DNA from: Serinibacter salmoneus
Lineage (GTDB): Bacteria; Actinomycetota; Actinomycetes; Actinomycetales; Beutenbergiaceae
Assembly (NCBI RefSeq): GCF_002563925.1
Contig: NZ_PDJD01000001.1
Location: 1,680,973-1,744,972 of the forward strand
DNA length: 64,000 nucleotides
Reading direction: 5' to 3'
Shown here: positions 42,817 through 49,777 of the stretch, one piece after another
How the letters are laid out: every line of letters starts with the position of its first letter
Position numbering within the stretch: position 1 is the stretch's first letter
Translations under genes and position numbers: made by a program
Notes under the pieces: generated by a model
The model's input: only the letters and a program-made list of their open reading frames with translations
Database searches by the model: none
What the model was told of the DNA's origin: nothing

Positions 42817-42901
42817 CCTGCAGAACCACCTCGCGGTACCTGCAGAACCACCTCGCGGTACCTGCAGAACCACCTCGCGGTACCTGCAGAACCACCTCGC
42901 G
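42817..42901. repeat. Four tandem copies of a 22-bp repeat
   Basis: Units start at 42817, 42839, 42861 and 42883 (CCTGCAGAACCACCTCGCGGTA; the last is cut after 19 bases). The first three are identical. The same unit, diverged, sits at 25588-25631. Both blocks lie between convergent genes. Each unit contains the palindrome CTGCAG and a GGTACC junction where units meet. A 22-base period excludes a coding role. Confidence 0.95.
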
Positions 42902-42907
42902 AAGGCT

Positions 42908-43924
42908 CTAGCGGCGGAACTTCCCGACGCGCTTGAGGTCGCGCACCCGGCGCGCGTGCTGCCTGCCCTGCGCCTTGATCTCCTGCGCGAGGCGCCCGCT
43001 CATCCGTGCCCGTTGCCGGGCGGCCTCGCGTTCATGGGAGCGCCACGAGGCCAACCGGTCGGCGTCCAAGGTCCCGTCCGCCACCGCCGCCTCGATCGCG
43101 CAGCCGGGTTCGCCGTCGTGCTGGCAGTCGCGGAAGCGACACTCCTGGGTGAGTGCGACCACGTCCGGGAATCCGCGCTCGAGCGCATCCTCTCGCGCGA
43201 CCAGCCCGACCGCGCGCACGCCCGGGGTGTCGATCACCCAGGCGGTGCCACCGGCCAGGGGCAGCGGCAGGAGGCGCCGGTGGGTGGTCGTGTGCCGACC
43301 CTTTCCGTCCGAGCGCCGCTCCCCCGTCGCCATCACCTCGGCGCCCGCCAGGGCGTTGACCAGGGTCGACTTCCCCGCGCCCGAGGGGCCCACGAGCACC
43401 AGGGTGAGGTCGTCCGCCAGGAGCGCGCGCACGTCGTCGAGGCCCTCACCGGTGACGGCGCTGACGGATCTCACCTCCACCGCTGGCGCCACCCGTTGGA
43501 CCTCGGCCACCACGGCGCTGGGGTCGCGGTGCAGGTCCGCCTTGGTCAGCACCACCGCCGGGGTCGCACCGGAATCCCACGCCAGCGTGACGAACCGCTC
43601 GATCCGTCCGAGGCTCGGGGCGGGGTCCAGGTGCTCCACGATGAGCGCGAGGTCGAGGTTCGCGGCCATCACCTGGGTGTGGGAGGTGCGGTCGGCGGTG
43701 TCGCGTACGAGTTCGCTGCGGCGCGGGAGCAGCAGAGCCCGCTCATCCGCGAGCACGACGGCGTCGCCCACCGCGGGCACGGTCGGCTCACCGACGGTGC
43801 GCTCGAGCAGGCCGCCGGGCTTGAGGGGCACGGCGCGTTCGACGCGCGTGGCGCCACAGTCCAGGAGCAACACCTGCGTGCGGTCCACACGGGCCACGCG
43901 CCACTGCGGGGTGGTGGAGGTCAT
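42908..43924 (-). CDS. rsgA: Ribosome small-subunit maturation GTPase RsgA
   Basis: A 338-residue circularly permuted GTPase: an N-terminal OB-fold, then G4 LTKADL (near residue 125) before G1 GPSGAGKST (near 180) and G3 DTPG (near 230). The C-terminal zinc knuckle CRFRDCQHDGEPGC (near 260-275) is intact, followed by a basic helix (QGRQHARRVRDLKRV). RsgA binds and helps release late 30S precursors. ATG at 43924 has TAGCCT six bases upstream and no ribosome binding site, so a leaderless mRNA is likely. Its 3' end meets the 22-bp repeat block. Confidence 0.94.
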   Translation of the reverse strand: MTSTTPQWRVARVDRTQVLLLDCGATRVERAVPLKPGGLLERTVGEPTVPAVGDAVVLADERALLLPRRSELVRDTADRTSHTQVMAANLDLALIVEHLDPAPSLGRIERFVTLAWDSGATPAVVLTKADLHRDPSAVVAEVQRVAPAVEVRSVSAVTGEGLDDVRALLADDLTLVLVGPSGAGKSTLVNALAGAEVMATGERRSDGKGRHTTTHRRLLPLPLAGGTAWVIDTPGVRAVGLVAREDALERGFPDVVALTQECRFRDCQHDGEPGCAIEAAVADGTLDADRLASWRSHEREAARQRARMSGRLAQEIKAQGRQHARRVRDLKRVGKFRR

Positions 43925-43930
43925 GGGTTC

Positions 43931-43936
43931 AGGCTA
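43931..43936 (-). promoter_or_regulatory. -10 hexamer of leaderless rsgA promoter
   Basis: TAGCCT on the minus strand, six bases before the rsgA ATG. Confidence 0.55.
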
Positions 43937-43978
43937 GGAACGCCGTCCAGCGTAATTCGCCCGCGCCCCGAGCGGTGA

Positions 43979-44039
43979 GAGACGACGAAACCCGCGAGGG
44001 ACGACGCCGGGCGTCGTCCCTCGCGGGTTTCGTCGTCTC
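43979..44039 (-). terminator. 61-bp near-perfect palindrome after tRNA-Leu
   Basis: Arms of 30 bases (43979-44008 and 44010-44039) are exact reverse complements around one central base. On the minus strand it begins 12 bases after the tRNA-Leu 3' end, so termination of the tRNA transcript is the likely role. No T-run follows. It is also upstream of rsgA. Confidence 0.8.
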
Positions 44040-44050
44040 CCGTGGGCTGC

Positions 44051-44135
44051 TGGTGCGCGAGGCGGGACTTGAACCCGCACGTCCGAGGACACAGGAACCT
44101 AAATCCTGCGCGTCTGCCAATTTCGCCACTCGCGC
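44051..44135 (-). tRNA. tRNA-Leu (TAG anticodon)
   Basis: Minus-strand class II tRNA: acceptor GCGCGAG/CTCGCGC, D region TGGCGAAATTGGCAGACGC, anticodon loop TTTAGGT giving TAG, long variable arm (GTGTCCTCGGACGT), T arm GCGGG-TTCAAGT-CCCGC. Discriminator A at 44054 is followed by encoded CCA (44051-44053). TAGGCT at 44148-44153 is a likely -10. Confidence 0.96.
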
Positions 44136-44152
44136 CTGCGACGGTCCAGCCT

Positions 44153-44250
44153 ACCCGCGCGGTTCCGTGGGCCGGACCCCCGCGCGGTTCCGTGGGCCGA
44201 ACCCCCGCGCGGTCCCGTGGGCCGGACCCCCGCGCGGTCCCGTGGGCCGG
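44153..44250. repeat. 25-bp tandem repeat upstream of tRNA-Leu
   Basis: About four copies with a 25-base period (GCGCGG starting at 44157, 44182, 44207 and 44232; unit GCGCGGTTCCGTGGGCCGGACCCCC). Substitutions alternate TTCC/TCCC and GGAC/GAAC. It lies immediately upstream of the tRNA-Leu -10 hexamer and after the bcp gene. Short GGACTACCGCGCC-like repeats follow up to 44318. Confidence 0.9.
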
Positions 44251-44318
44251 TCCGTCTGGCGGGCTGCGCCGTCGGGACTACTGCCGCCGGACTACCGCGC
44301 CGCGGAACTACCGCGCCG

Positions 44319-44798
44319 TCAGGAGGCGAGGCCCAGGTCGCGGCGCAGCTTGGCGACGTGACCGGTGGCGCGCACGTTGTACTGCGCCAACGTGAGGGTG
44401 CCGTCGGGGGCGACGACGAAGGTGGAGCGGATCACGCCCGTCACCTTCTTGCCGTACATGCTCTTCTCGCCCCAGGCGCCGTAGGCCTCCAGGACCTCGC
44501 GCTCCGGGTCGGAGGCCAGCGGGTAGGGCAGCTTCTCCGCATCGGCGAAGCGCTCGAGCTTACCGAGCTTGTCCGGGGAGATGCCGACGACCTCGTACCC
44601 CGAGGCGCGCAGCGACGCGAGCGAGTCGCGGAAGTCGCACGCCTGCGTGGTGCAGCCGGGCGTGCCGGCCGCGGGGTAGAAGTAGACGATCACGCCCGCC
44701 TCGGTCCGCGTCCGCAGGTCGGCGAGGCTCACGGTGGCGCCGTCGGCCGTGGGGAGGGTGAACTCGGGGGCGACGTCGCCCACCTGCAGTCGTGGCAT
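44319..44798 (-). CDS. bcp: Thioredoxin-dependent peroxiredoxin, BCP type
   Basis: A 159-residue peroxiredoxin. The active site PAAGTPGCTTQACDFRD carries the peroxidatic Cys (near residue 48) and a second Cys five residues on, as in E. coli BCP (PrxQ), so it is an atypical two-Cys enzyme reducing hydroperoxides with thioredoxin. The fold starts with LQVGDVAPEFTLP and keeps VGISPD and the SYGAWGEK-like stretch (AYGAWGEKSMYGK). ATG follows GAAGGAG. A TAGGCT hexamer at about 44857 is a candidate -10. Confidence 0.95.
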   Translation of the reverse strand: MPRLQVGDVAPEFTLPTADGATVSLADLRTRTEAGVIVYFYPAAGTPGCTTQACDFRDSLASLRASGYEVVGISPDKLGKLERFADAEKLPYPLASDPEREVLEAYGAWGEKSMYGKKVTGVIRSTFVVAPDGTLTLAQYNVRATGHVAKLRRDLGLAS

Positions 44799-44987
44799 GT
44801 ACGGCTCCTTCGGGTTCGGGCGGGACCCCGCCGGGCGGGGCCATTCACACCTGCGAGCCTACCCGCCGGGCGCCCGCCCGCGGCCCGCGGCGGGGTGAGA
44901 CCACCGACGAATCACCCCTGCGCGCGCACACCCGGGAGCCCGTGTCGGCTCGCCGCGCGGGCCCCTCGAGGGCGGACACAGAGACGT

Positions 44988-45023
44988 CGAGAGGCCCGGA
45001 TCGCGGACGATCCGGGCCTCTCG
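44988..45023 (-). terminator. Hairpin after tRNA-His
   Basis: CGAGAGGCCCGGATCG (44988-45003) and CGATCCGGGCCTCTCG (45008-45023) form a perfect 16-bp stem with a 4-base loop, five bases beyond the tRNA CCA end on the minus strand. Between here and bcp (44799-44987) nothing else is evident. Confidence 0.78.
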
Positions 45024-45027
45024 CACG

Positions 45028-45104
45028 TGGGGTGAGTAACGGGGCTTGAACCCGCGACCTCCTGGACCACAACCAGGCGCTCTACCAGCTGAGCTATACC
45101 CACC
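45028..45104 (-). tRNA. tRNA-His (GTG anticodon)
   Basis: Minus strand: acceptor GTGGGTA/TACTCAC with the tRNA-His hallmark extra G-1 (45104) opposite discriminator C73 (45031), D stem GCTC/GAGC, anticodon loop TTGTGGT giving GTG, T arm GCGGG-TTCAAGC-CCCGT (last pair G-T). CCA is encoded at 45028-45030. TATAGT at 45135-45140 is the likely -10. Confidence 0.96.
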
Positions 45105-45249
45105 ATCGCACCGCATCGGTGTGTGGCGCCGGTCCACTATAGCCGACCACAGGCGTCGATTCGCACCGACCGGGCGCCTCCCCCTTGTGTCCCGCGCCAC
45201 AGGCTGCGCATGCTCGAAGCCCCCCCGAACCCGAGCAAGGGAAGGCATC

Positions 45250-45519
45250 ATGGCACGGCAGGAACCCGGACCCAGTGTCAAGGACAACGAGCTCTACGAA
45301 TCCCTCCGCGACGAGGGGAACTCCAAGGAGAAGTCGGCTCGCATCGCCAACGCCGCCGCGAACAGTGGCCGGTCCACGGTAGGACGGCGGGGCGGGAAAT
45401 CGGGTGCCTACGAGGACTGGACGGTCAGTGAGTTGCGCGAGCGTGCCGCCGAACTCGGCATCGAGGGTCGCTCACGAATGCGGAAGGCCGACCTCATCGA
45501 CGCCCTGCGGAGCCACTAG
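45250..45519 (+). CDS. Small basic protein with DUF7218 and Rho N-terminal-like domain
   Basis: An 89-residue protein. The first half (PSVKDNELYESLRDEGNSKE, KSARIANAAAN and RRGGKSG) matches a short family called DUF7218; the second half (WTVSELRERAAELGIEGRSR, then ADLIDALRSH) is a SAP/Rho-N helix-extended-loop-helix motif that may bind nucleic acid. Function is unknown. ATG at 45250 follows AAGGGAAGG. Its stop is followed at once by the GTG of the next gene, so the two are translated together. Confidence 0.8.
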   Translation: MARQEPGPSVKDNELYESLRDEGNSKEKSARIANAAANSGRSTVGRRGGKSGAYEDWTVSELRERAAELGIEGRSRMRKADLIDALRSH

Positions 45520-45996
45520 GTGACCGAGCGACTACCCGCCGACGATCGCGACGAGAGCGACTCCGAGCGCGCGGACCGGAACTGGGTCGAGTTGCTGCAG
45601 GAACTCCGCGTGATGCAGACCGGCGTCCAGGTGCTCACCGGTTTCCTGCTGACCCTCCCGTTCCAACAGCGATTCACCGAGTTGAGCACCGGCCAGGTGA
45701 CCCTCTACCTGGTGCTGGTCGCACTGTCCGTGGCCACCACCGGGGTCCTGATCGCGCCGGTGAGCGTACATCGCCTCGTCTTCCGGCGCGGCCTGAAGAC
45801 GCCGCTGGTGACCGTGGGTGCTCGGCTCACGCTGGTCGGCGTGGTGATGCTGGGCCTGGTAGTCACCGGTACGGCGGTGCTGGCGTTCAGCGTGGTGGTC
45901 TCCGGCACCGCCGGGCTCATCGCGGGTGCCATCACGGCGATCCTGCTCCTGGCCCTCTGGCTCGTGCTCCCCATCGGACTGACGCGGCGCGGGTAG
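45520..45996 (+). CDS. DUF6328 membrane protein
   Basis: A 158-residue protein with a charged N-terminus and four transmembrane helices in two hairpins. The signature ELLQELRVMQTGVQVLTGFL (residues about 23-43, as VELLQELRVMQTGVQ) and PVSVHRLVFRRGLK loop are those of the DUF6328 family of Actinobacteria. Function unknown. GTG at 45520 directly abuts the TAG of the preceding DUF7218 gene. Confidence 0.83.
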   Translation: MTERLPADDRDESDSERADRNWVELLQELRVMQTGVQVLTGFLLTLPFQQRFTELSTGQVTLYLVLVALSVATTGVLIAPVSVHRLVFRRGLKTPLVTVGARLTLVGVVMLGLVVTGTAVLAFSVVVSGTAGLIAGAITAILLLALWLVLPIGLTRRG

Positions 45997-46048
45997 CCGC
46001 GCGTGTCCACCCCGCACGGCCCTTGCGCCGTGAGGTAGGAATGAGGGT

Positions 46049-46594
46049 GTGAGCGAAGTACGCGCCGATGACATGGGGCCCTGGCTCGCCCCGGAGCAGT
46101 TGGAGTTCGTGCGCCGCAAGGTGCCGATGGTCTACGTGGACCTCGTACCCGTGCTCCTGGAGCCGGACGGGGCGCTGAGCAAGGTCGGCCTGCTGCTGCG
46201 CAACCCCCGCGAGGGCGGACTGTGGCGCACCGTGGTCTCCGGCCGGGTGCTGCTCGGCGAGACGATCCGCACCGCGATCTCCCGCCACATCGAGAAGGAC
46301 CTCGGCCCGATGGCGCTGCCCCGCATCCCGGCGAGCCCGCAGCCCTTCACCGTGAACGAGTACTTCCCCGTGCCGCGCACAGGCAGCGGCGTCAGTTACC
46401 ACGACCCCCGGCAGCACGCGGTCTCGCTGGCCTACATCGTGCCGATCGACGGCGATGCCCGGGCCCAGGAGGACGCGCTGCAGTTGATCTGGCTCACCCC
46501 GAGCGAGGCCCTGGACCCCGTGATCCAGGGCGACATGATCTCCGGGCACGGCCCGCTGGTGCGCGCCGCGATCTCCCACCTCGGCGGGATCTGA
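46049..46594 (+). CDS. NUDIX-fold protein, DUF4916 type, with degenerate Nudix box
   Basis: A 181-residue protein that matches DUF4916, a branch of the NUDIX fold. The region VSGRVLLGETIRTAISRHIE follows the spacing of the Nudix box (G-x5-E-x7-R...), but the REUXEE end is replaced by R-HIEKD, so several metal-binding Glu are missing; hydrolase activity is uncertain. The C-terminal part has the usual second half (HAVSLAYIVPIDGDA, LIWLTPSEAL). Start is GTG at 46049. It converges on the ABC-F gene. Confidence 0.8.
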   Translation: MSEVRADDMGPWLAPEQLEFVRRKVPMVYVDLVPVLLEPDGALSKVGLLLRNPREGGLWRTVVSGRVLLGETIRTAISRHIEKDLGPMALPRIPASPQPFTVNEYFPVPRTGSGVSYHDPRQHAVSLAYIVPIDGDARAQEDALQLIWLTPSEALDPVIQGDMISGHGPLVRAAISHLGGI

Positions 46595-46623
46595 CCCCAC
46601 CGATCGGGTGCGGCGCCGCCTGC

Positions 46624-48297
46624 TCAGACGAGGTCGAGCTGCGGCCAGTCGGCGAAGTCGGCGCGCATCACCCGGTCGTGTGTGGCGATCACCACCGCCG
46701 CCTCGGTCCGGCGCAGCCAGAAGGTCAGGGAGTCCACGAGGTCCACCGCGAGGTGGTTCGTCGGCTCGTCCAGCAGCAGCACGTGCGGCATGGCGGCGAG
46801 CACCAGCGCCAGGTCGAGGCGGCGGCGCAGCCCCACCGAGAGCTCGCGCACCGGACGGTCCAGGTCCTCCTCGCTCACCAGGCCCGTCTCGGCGACCGGG
46901 AGCACCTCGCGCGGGTTCAACCGCCGCTCCTCGAGCAGCGTCAGCGCGGTGCGGGCAGCCAGATCGAAACCGGTCTCCTCGCCGCGCTCATCGCGCCGGC
47001 TCTCCTGCCACAGCACGCCCACCCGCAGCGCGGGTGAGGTGGCCGCCCCGGCGAGCAGCCCGAGCAGGGTCGACTTCCCGGCGCCGTTCGGCCCGTTCAC
47101 CACCAGGCGGCCACCCGGCGGCACCGCCACCATGAGGTCCGCCCGCTCCAGCCGGCCCGGGACGTGAGCGCCGGGCAGCAGGAGCGCATCGCCGTCGTGC
47201 ACCGTGGGCCTGGCCTGCAGGTCGGGCCAGGTGACATCGGTGGGCGGCGGGGGCACGGCGGCGGCCCGCGCCGCGAGCTGCTCCATCCGCTTGTCCGCCG
47301 CCTTGACGTGCTGCCGGGCACGGGTGGCGCGGCGGTGCTTGCGGCTGCCCTTCTCCGGGCGCCACTCGTCCGAGAGGCCCTCGTAGGTGGCGTCCCGGGT
47401 CCAGTACAGCTGCGCCATCCGGCGCTGCTCCGCGGCGTAGCGGGCGCGCCAGCGCTCGACCGCGGCGTCCTTCGCGGCGCGGTAGTCCGCGTACCGCAGG
47501 GCGCCGTACCGCGCGGGCGGACCCTCCATCGTGGGGTCGAGGTCGAGGATGGTCTCCACCGCGTCGTCCAGCAGCGCCCGGTCGTGGGTGACCAGCACCA
47601 CGGCGCCCGGCCACTGCGCCAGGCGCGCGGTGAGGTGCTCGATCGCGGCGTCGTCGAGGTGGTTGGTGGGCTCGTCCAGCAGCAGCACGTCGGAGCGTTC
47701 GGCCAGGGCGCAGGCCAGCCGCACCCGGTAGCGCTGCCCCACGCTCATCTGCGCCAGCGGGCGCTCCCGGTCCCGCGGGGCGCCGAACCGGGTCAGGGCC
47801 TCGTCCAGCTCGCGGTCCACGTCCCAGGCGCGCAGCGCCTCGTAGCGTTCGACGGCGTCGCTCGCCTCCCGCGACGTGCTCGCCTGCCCGGAGCGGCTCG
47901 CGGCCGTGGGGTCGGTGAGCCGCTCCAGGGCGGTGGTCATCGCCGTCGCCGCCTCGCGGGCGCGCCGCAGGCTCGCCGCCAGCGCATCGCCCAGCGTCTC
48001 CCCGCCGGCCACGGGCAGCTCCTGCGCCACGGTGACGACCGACCCGCGCCGCTGGACGGTCCCCGAATCGGCCTCCAGCGCGCCGGCGAGCAGGCGCAGC
48101 AGCGTGGACTTCCCGCTGCCGTTCTCCCCCACCACCCCGATCCGGGCGCGCTCGGCCACCACGAGGTCCACCCTCGTGAGCACGGGGTGGTCGGGGTAGG
48201 CGAAGCTCAGCCCACGGGCGATCAGCCGCGGGCCGCTGCCGGCGGGGTCCACGGCGGGCGTGAGCGAGGAGCCCGCGGGGTGGTCGGGATCGGTCAC
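46624..48297 (-). CDS. ABC-F family ATPase
   Basis: A 557-residue soluble protein with two ABC modules: Walker A GENGSGKST (near residue 59) and GPNGAGKST (near 410), Walker B LLLDEPTNHLDD and LLLDEPTNHLAV. The signatures are altered: MSVGQRYRVRL in the first and LSVGLRRRLDL in the second, where the usual GGQ/GGE is lost. The linker is basic and helical (RKHRRATRARQHVKAADKRM). ABC-F proteins act on ribosomes in translation or antibiotic resistance. GTG at 48297 starts right after the rdgB stop (TGA then GTG), so it is co-translated with rdgB. Confidence 0.87.
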   Translation of the reverse strand: MTDPDHPAGSSLTPAVDPAGSGPRLIARGLSFAYPDHPVLTRVDLVVAERARIGVVGENGSGKSTLLRLLAGALEADSGTVQRRGSVVTVAQELPVAGGETLGDALAASLRRAREAATAMTTALERLTDPTAASRSGQASTSREASDAVERYEALRAWDVDRELDEALTRFGAPRDRERPLAQMSVGQRYRVRLACALAERSDVLLLDEPTNHLDDAAIEHLTARLAQWPGAVVLVTHDRALLDDAVETILDLDPTMEGPPARYGALRYADYRAAKDAAVERWRARYAAEQRRMAQLYWTRDATYEGLSDEWRPEKGSRKHRRATRARQHVKAADKRMEQLAARAAAVPPPPTDVTWPDLQARPTVHDGDALLLPGAHVPGRLERADLMVAVPPGGRLVVNGPNGAGKSTLLGLLAGAATSPALRVGVLWQESRRDERGEETGFDLAARTALTLLEERRLNPREVLPVAETGLVSEEDLDRPVRELSVGLRRRLDLALVLAAMPHVLLLDEPTNHLAVDLVDSLTFWLRRTEAAVVIATHDRVMRADFADWPQLDLV

Positions 48298-48924
48298 TCA
48301 GCCCCCGGCGCCGAGCACCCGCGCCACCTGCGGCGCGATGGCCCGGAAGGCGGCGCCGCGGTGGCTGATGGCGTTCTTCTCGGCGGGTGAGAGCTCGGCG
48401 CAGGAGCGGCTCTCGCCGTCGGGTCGCAGGATCGGGTCGTACCCGAAGCCGCCCTCGCCGTGCCGCTCGGTGAGCAGGGTGCCGGCGAGCCGACCCTCGC
48501 GCACGATCTCCTCCCCCGTGGGCGTCACCAGCGCCGCGGCGCACACGAACGCGGCCCCGCGGTGCTGCGCGGGCACATCGCTCAGCTGCGCCAGCAGCAG
48601 GTCGAGGTTCGCGGCGTCGTCCCCGTGCACGCCGCTCCAGCGGGCGGAGAAGATCCCGGGGGCGCCACCGAGCACGTCCACGGCGAGACCGGAGTCGTCC
48701 GCGAGGGCGGGCAGCCCGGTGGCCTCGGCGAGGGCGCGCGCCTTCTTCAGGGCGTTCGCGGCGAAGGTGACGCCGTCCTCGACCACGTCGGGTACCTGCG
48801 GGTAGGCGTCGGCTCCGACCACCGCGCCGGGCGCCAGGCCCGGCAGCGCCGCGGCGAGGATCGCCCGCAGCTCCCCCACCTTGTGGGCGTTGCGGGTGGC
48901 CAGCACCAGGCGCGGGGTGGTCAT
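48298..48924 (-). CDS. rdgB: XTP/dITP pyrophosphatase
   Basis: A 208-residue Ham1/RdgB protein, which removes non-canonical purine triphosphates. The family segments are present: [17 protein letters not shown] (near residue 5), [22 protein letters not shown] (near 72; shown in pieces [10 protein letters not shown] and [10 protein letters not shown]), GFGYDPI and SHRGAAFRA near the end. ATG at 48924 overlaps the rph stop as ATGA. The murI-(Rv1339-like)-rph-rdgB order is the classic actinobacterial arrangement. Confidence 0.95.
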   Translation of the reverse strand: MTTPRLVLATRNAHKVGELRAILAAALPGLAPGAVVGADAYPQVPDVVEDGVTFAANALKKARALAEATGLPALADDSGLAVDVLGGAPGIFSARWSGVHGDDAANLDLLLAQLSDVPAQHRGAAFVCAAALVTPTGEEIVREGRLAGTLLTERHGEGGFGYDPILRPDGESRSCAELSPAEKNAISHRGAAFRAIAPQVARVLGAGG

Positions 48925-49691
48925 GCCCGGTACCCGGCGGGCTCGGTGGCCAGGGCCTCACGCTGGATCCGGGCGAGGTCCGCGGTACCGGCGACGGCGA
49001 GGTCGAGCAGGCTGTCGAGTTCGGCGCGGCGGAACGGGGCGCCCTCCGCGGTGCCCTGCACCTCGATGAACTCCCCCGAGCCGGTGGTGACCACGTTCAT
49101 GTCGGTCTCGGCGCGCACGTCCTCGCTGTAGGGCAGGTCGAGCATCGGGGTGCCGTCGATGATGCCGACGCTGACGGCGGCCACGGAGTCGGTCAGCACG
49201 GCGCCCTTCTTCACGTGGCCCTCGCGCTGGCCCCACGCGATCGCATCGGCCAGGGCCACATAGGCGCCCGTGATCGCGGCGGTGCGGGTGCCGCCGTCGG
49301 CCTGCAGCACGTCGCAGTCCAGCACGATGGTGTTCTCCCCGAGCGCGGCCACGTTCACCACGGCGCGCAGGCTGCGGCCGATCAGGCGGGAGATCTCGTG
49401 GGTGCGCCCGCCGATCTTGCCGCGCACGGACTCCCGGTCACCGCGGGTGTTGGTGGCGCGCGGCAGCATGGCGTACTCCGCGGTCACCCAGCCCTTGCCG
49501 CTGCCCTTGCGCCAGCGCGGCACGCCCGCGGTGAAGGAGGCGGCGCACAGCACCCGGGTGTTGCCGAACTCCACCAGCACGCTGCCCTCGGCGGCGTCCA
49601 GCCAGCCTCGGGTGATGCGCACCTCGCGCAGCTGCTCGGGGGTGCGGCCGTCGGCGCGGGTGATCGTCTGCTGCGAAGCGGTGCTCGTCAT
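48921..49691 (-). CDS. rph: Ribonuclease PH
   Basis: A 256-residue phosphorolytic 3' exonuclease that trims tRNA ends. Landmarks: [20 protein letters not shown] (start of fold), [32 protein letters not shown] with the phosphate-binding arginines, and [23 protein letters not shown] at 49691 gives the standard start; a longer in-frame opening upstream is not homologous. TAGCCT lies seven bases before it (49699-49704), pointing to a leaderless promoter, though a run of G could serve as a weak ribosome binding site. A terminator of the upstream ppc gene lies just before. Confidence 0.95.
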   Translation of the reverse strand: MTSTASQQTITRADGRTPEQLREVRITRGWLDAAEGSVLVEFGNTRVLCAASFTAGVPRWRKGSGKGWVTAEYAMLPRATNTRGDRESVRGKIGGRTHEISRLIGRSLRAVVNVAALGENTIVLDCDVLQADGGTRTAAITGAYVALADAIAWGQREGHVKKGAVLTDSVAAVSVGIIDGTPMLDLPYSEDVRAETDMNVVTTGSGEFIEVQGTAEGAPFRRAELDSLLDLAVAGTADLARIQREALATEPAGYRA

Positions 49692-49698
49692 GCCCCCC

Positions 49699-49704
49699 AG
49701 GCTA
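49699..49704 (-). promoter_or_regulatory. -10 hexamer of leaderless rph promoter
   Basis: TAGCCT on the minus strand, seven bases before the rph ATG and downstream of the ppc terminator, so rph-rdgB-ABC-F form their own unit. Confidence 0.5.
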
Positions 49705-49722
49705 CGTGCCCGGAACGCACGA

Positions 49723-49762
49723 ACGCGCCCCGCGGGCCTGGACCCAAGCCCGCGGGGCGCGT
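49723..49762 (-). terminator. Hairpin after ppc
   Basis: ACGCGCCCCGCGGGC (49723-49737) and GCCCGCGGGGCGCGT (49748-49762) make a perfect 15-bp stem with a 10-base loop, 15 bases after the ppc stop. Confidence 0.75.
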
Positions 49763-49777
49763 CACGCAGTCGGCGAC

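Noticed and set aside
42071-42895. A minus-strand frame whose first codons are translated from the 22-bp repeats
   Set aside because: The period is not a multiple of three, and the frame is antisense to orn.
42817-42901. CRISPR array
   Set aside because: Units are contiguous 22-mers with no unique spacers and no cas genes nearby; it is a plain tandem repeat.
44153-44318. Mobile-element insertion at tRNA-Leu
   Set aside because: Only short tandem repeats were seen; no integrase, transposase, or direct repeat of the tRNA 3' end.
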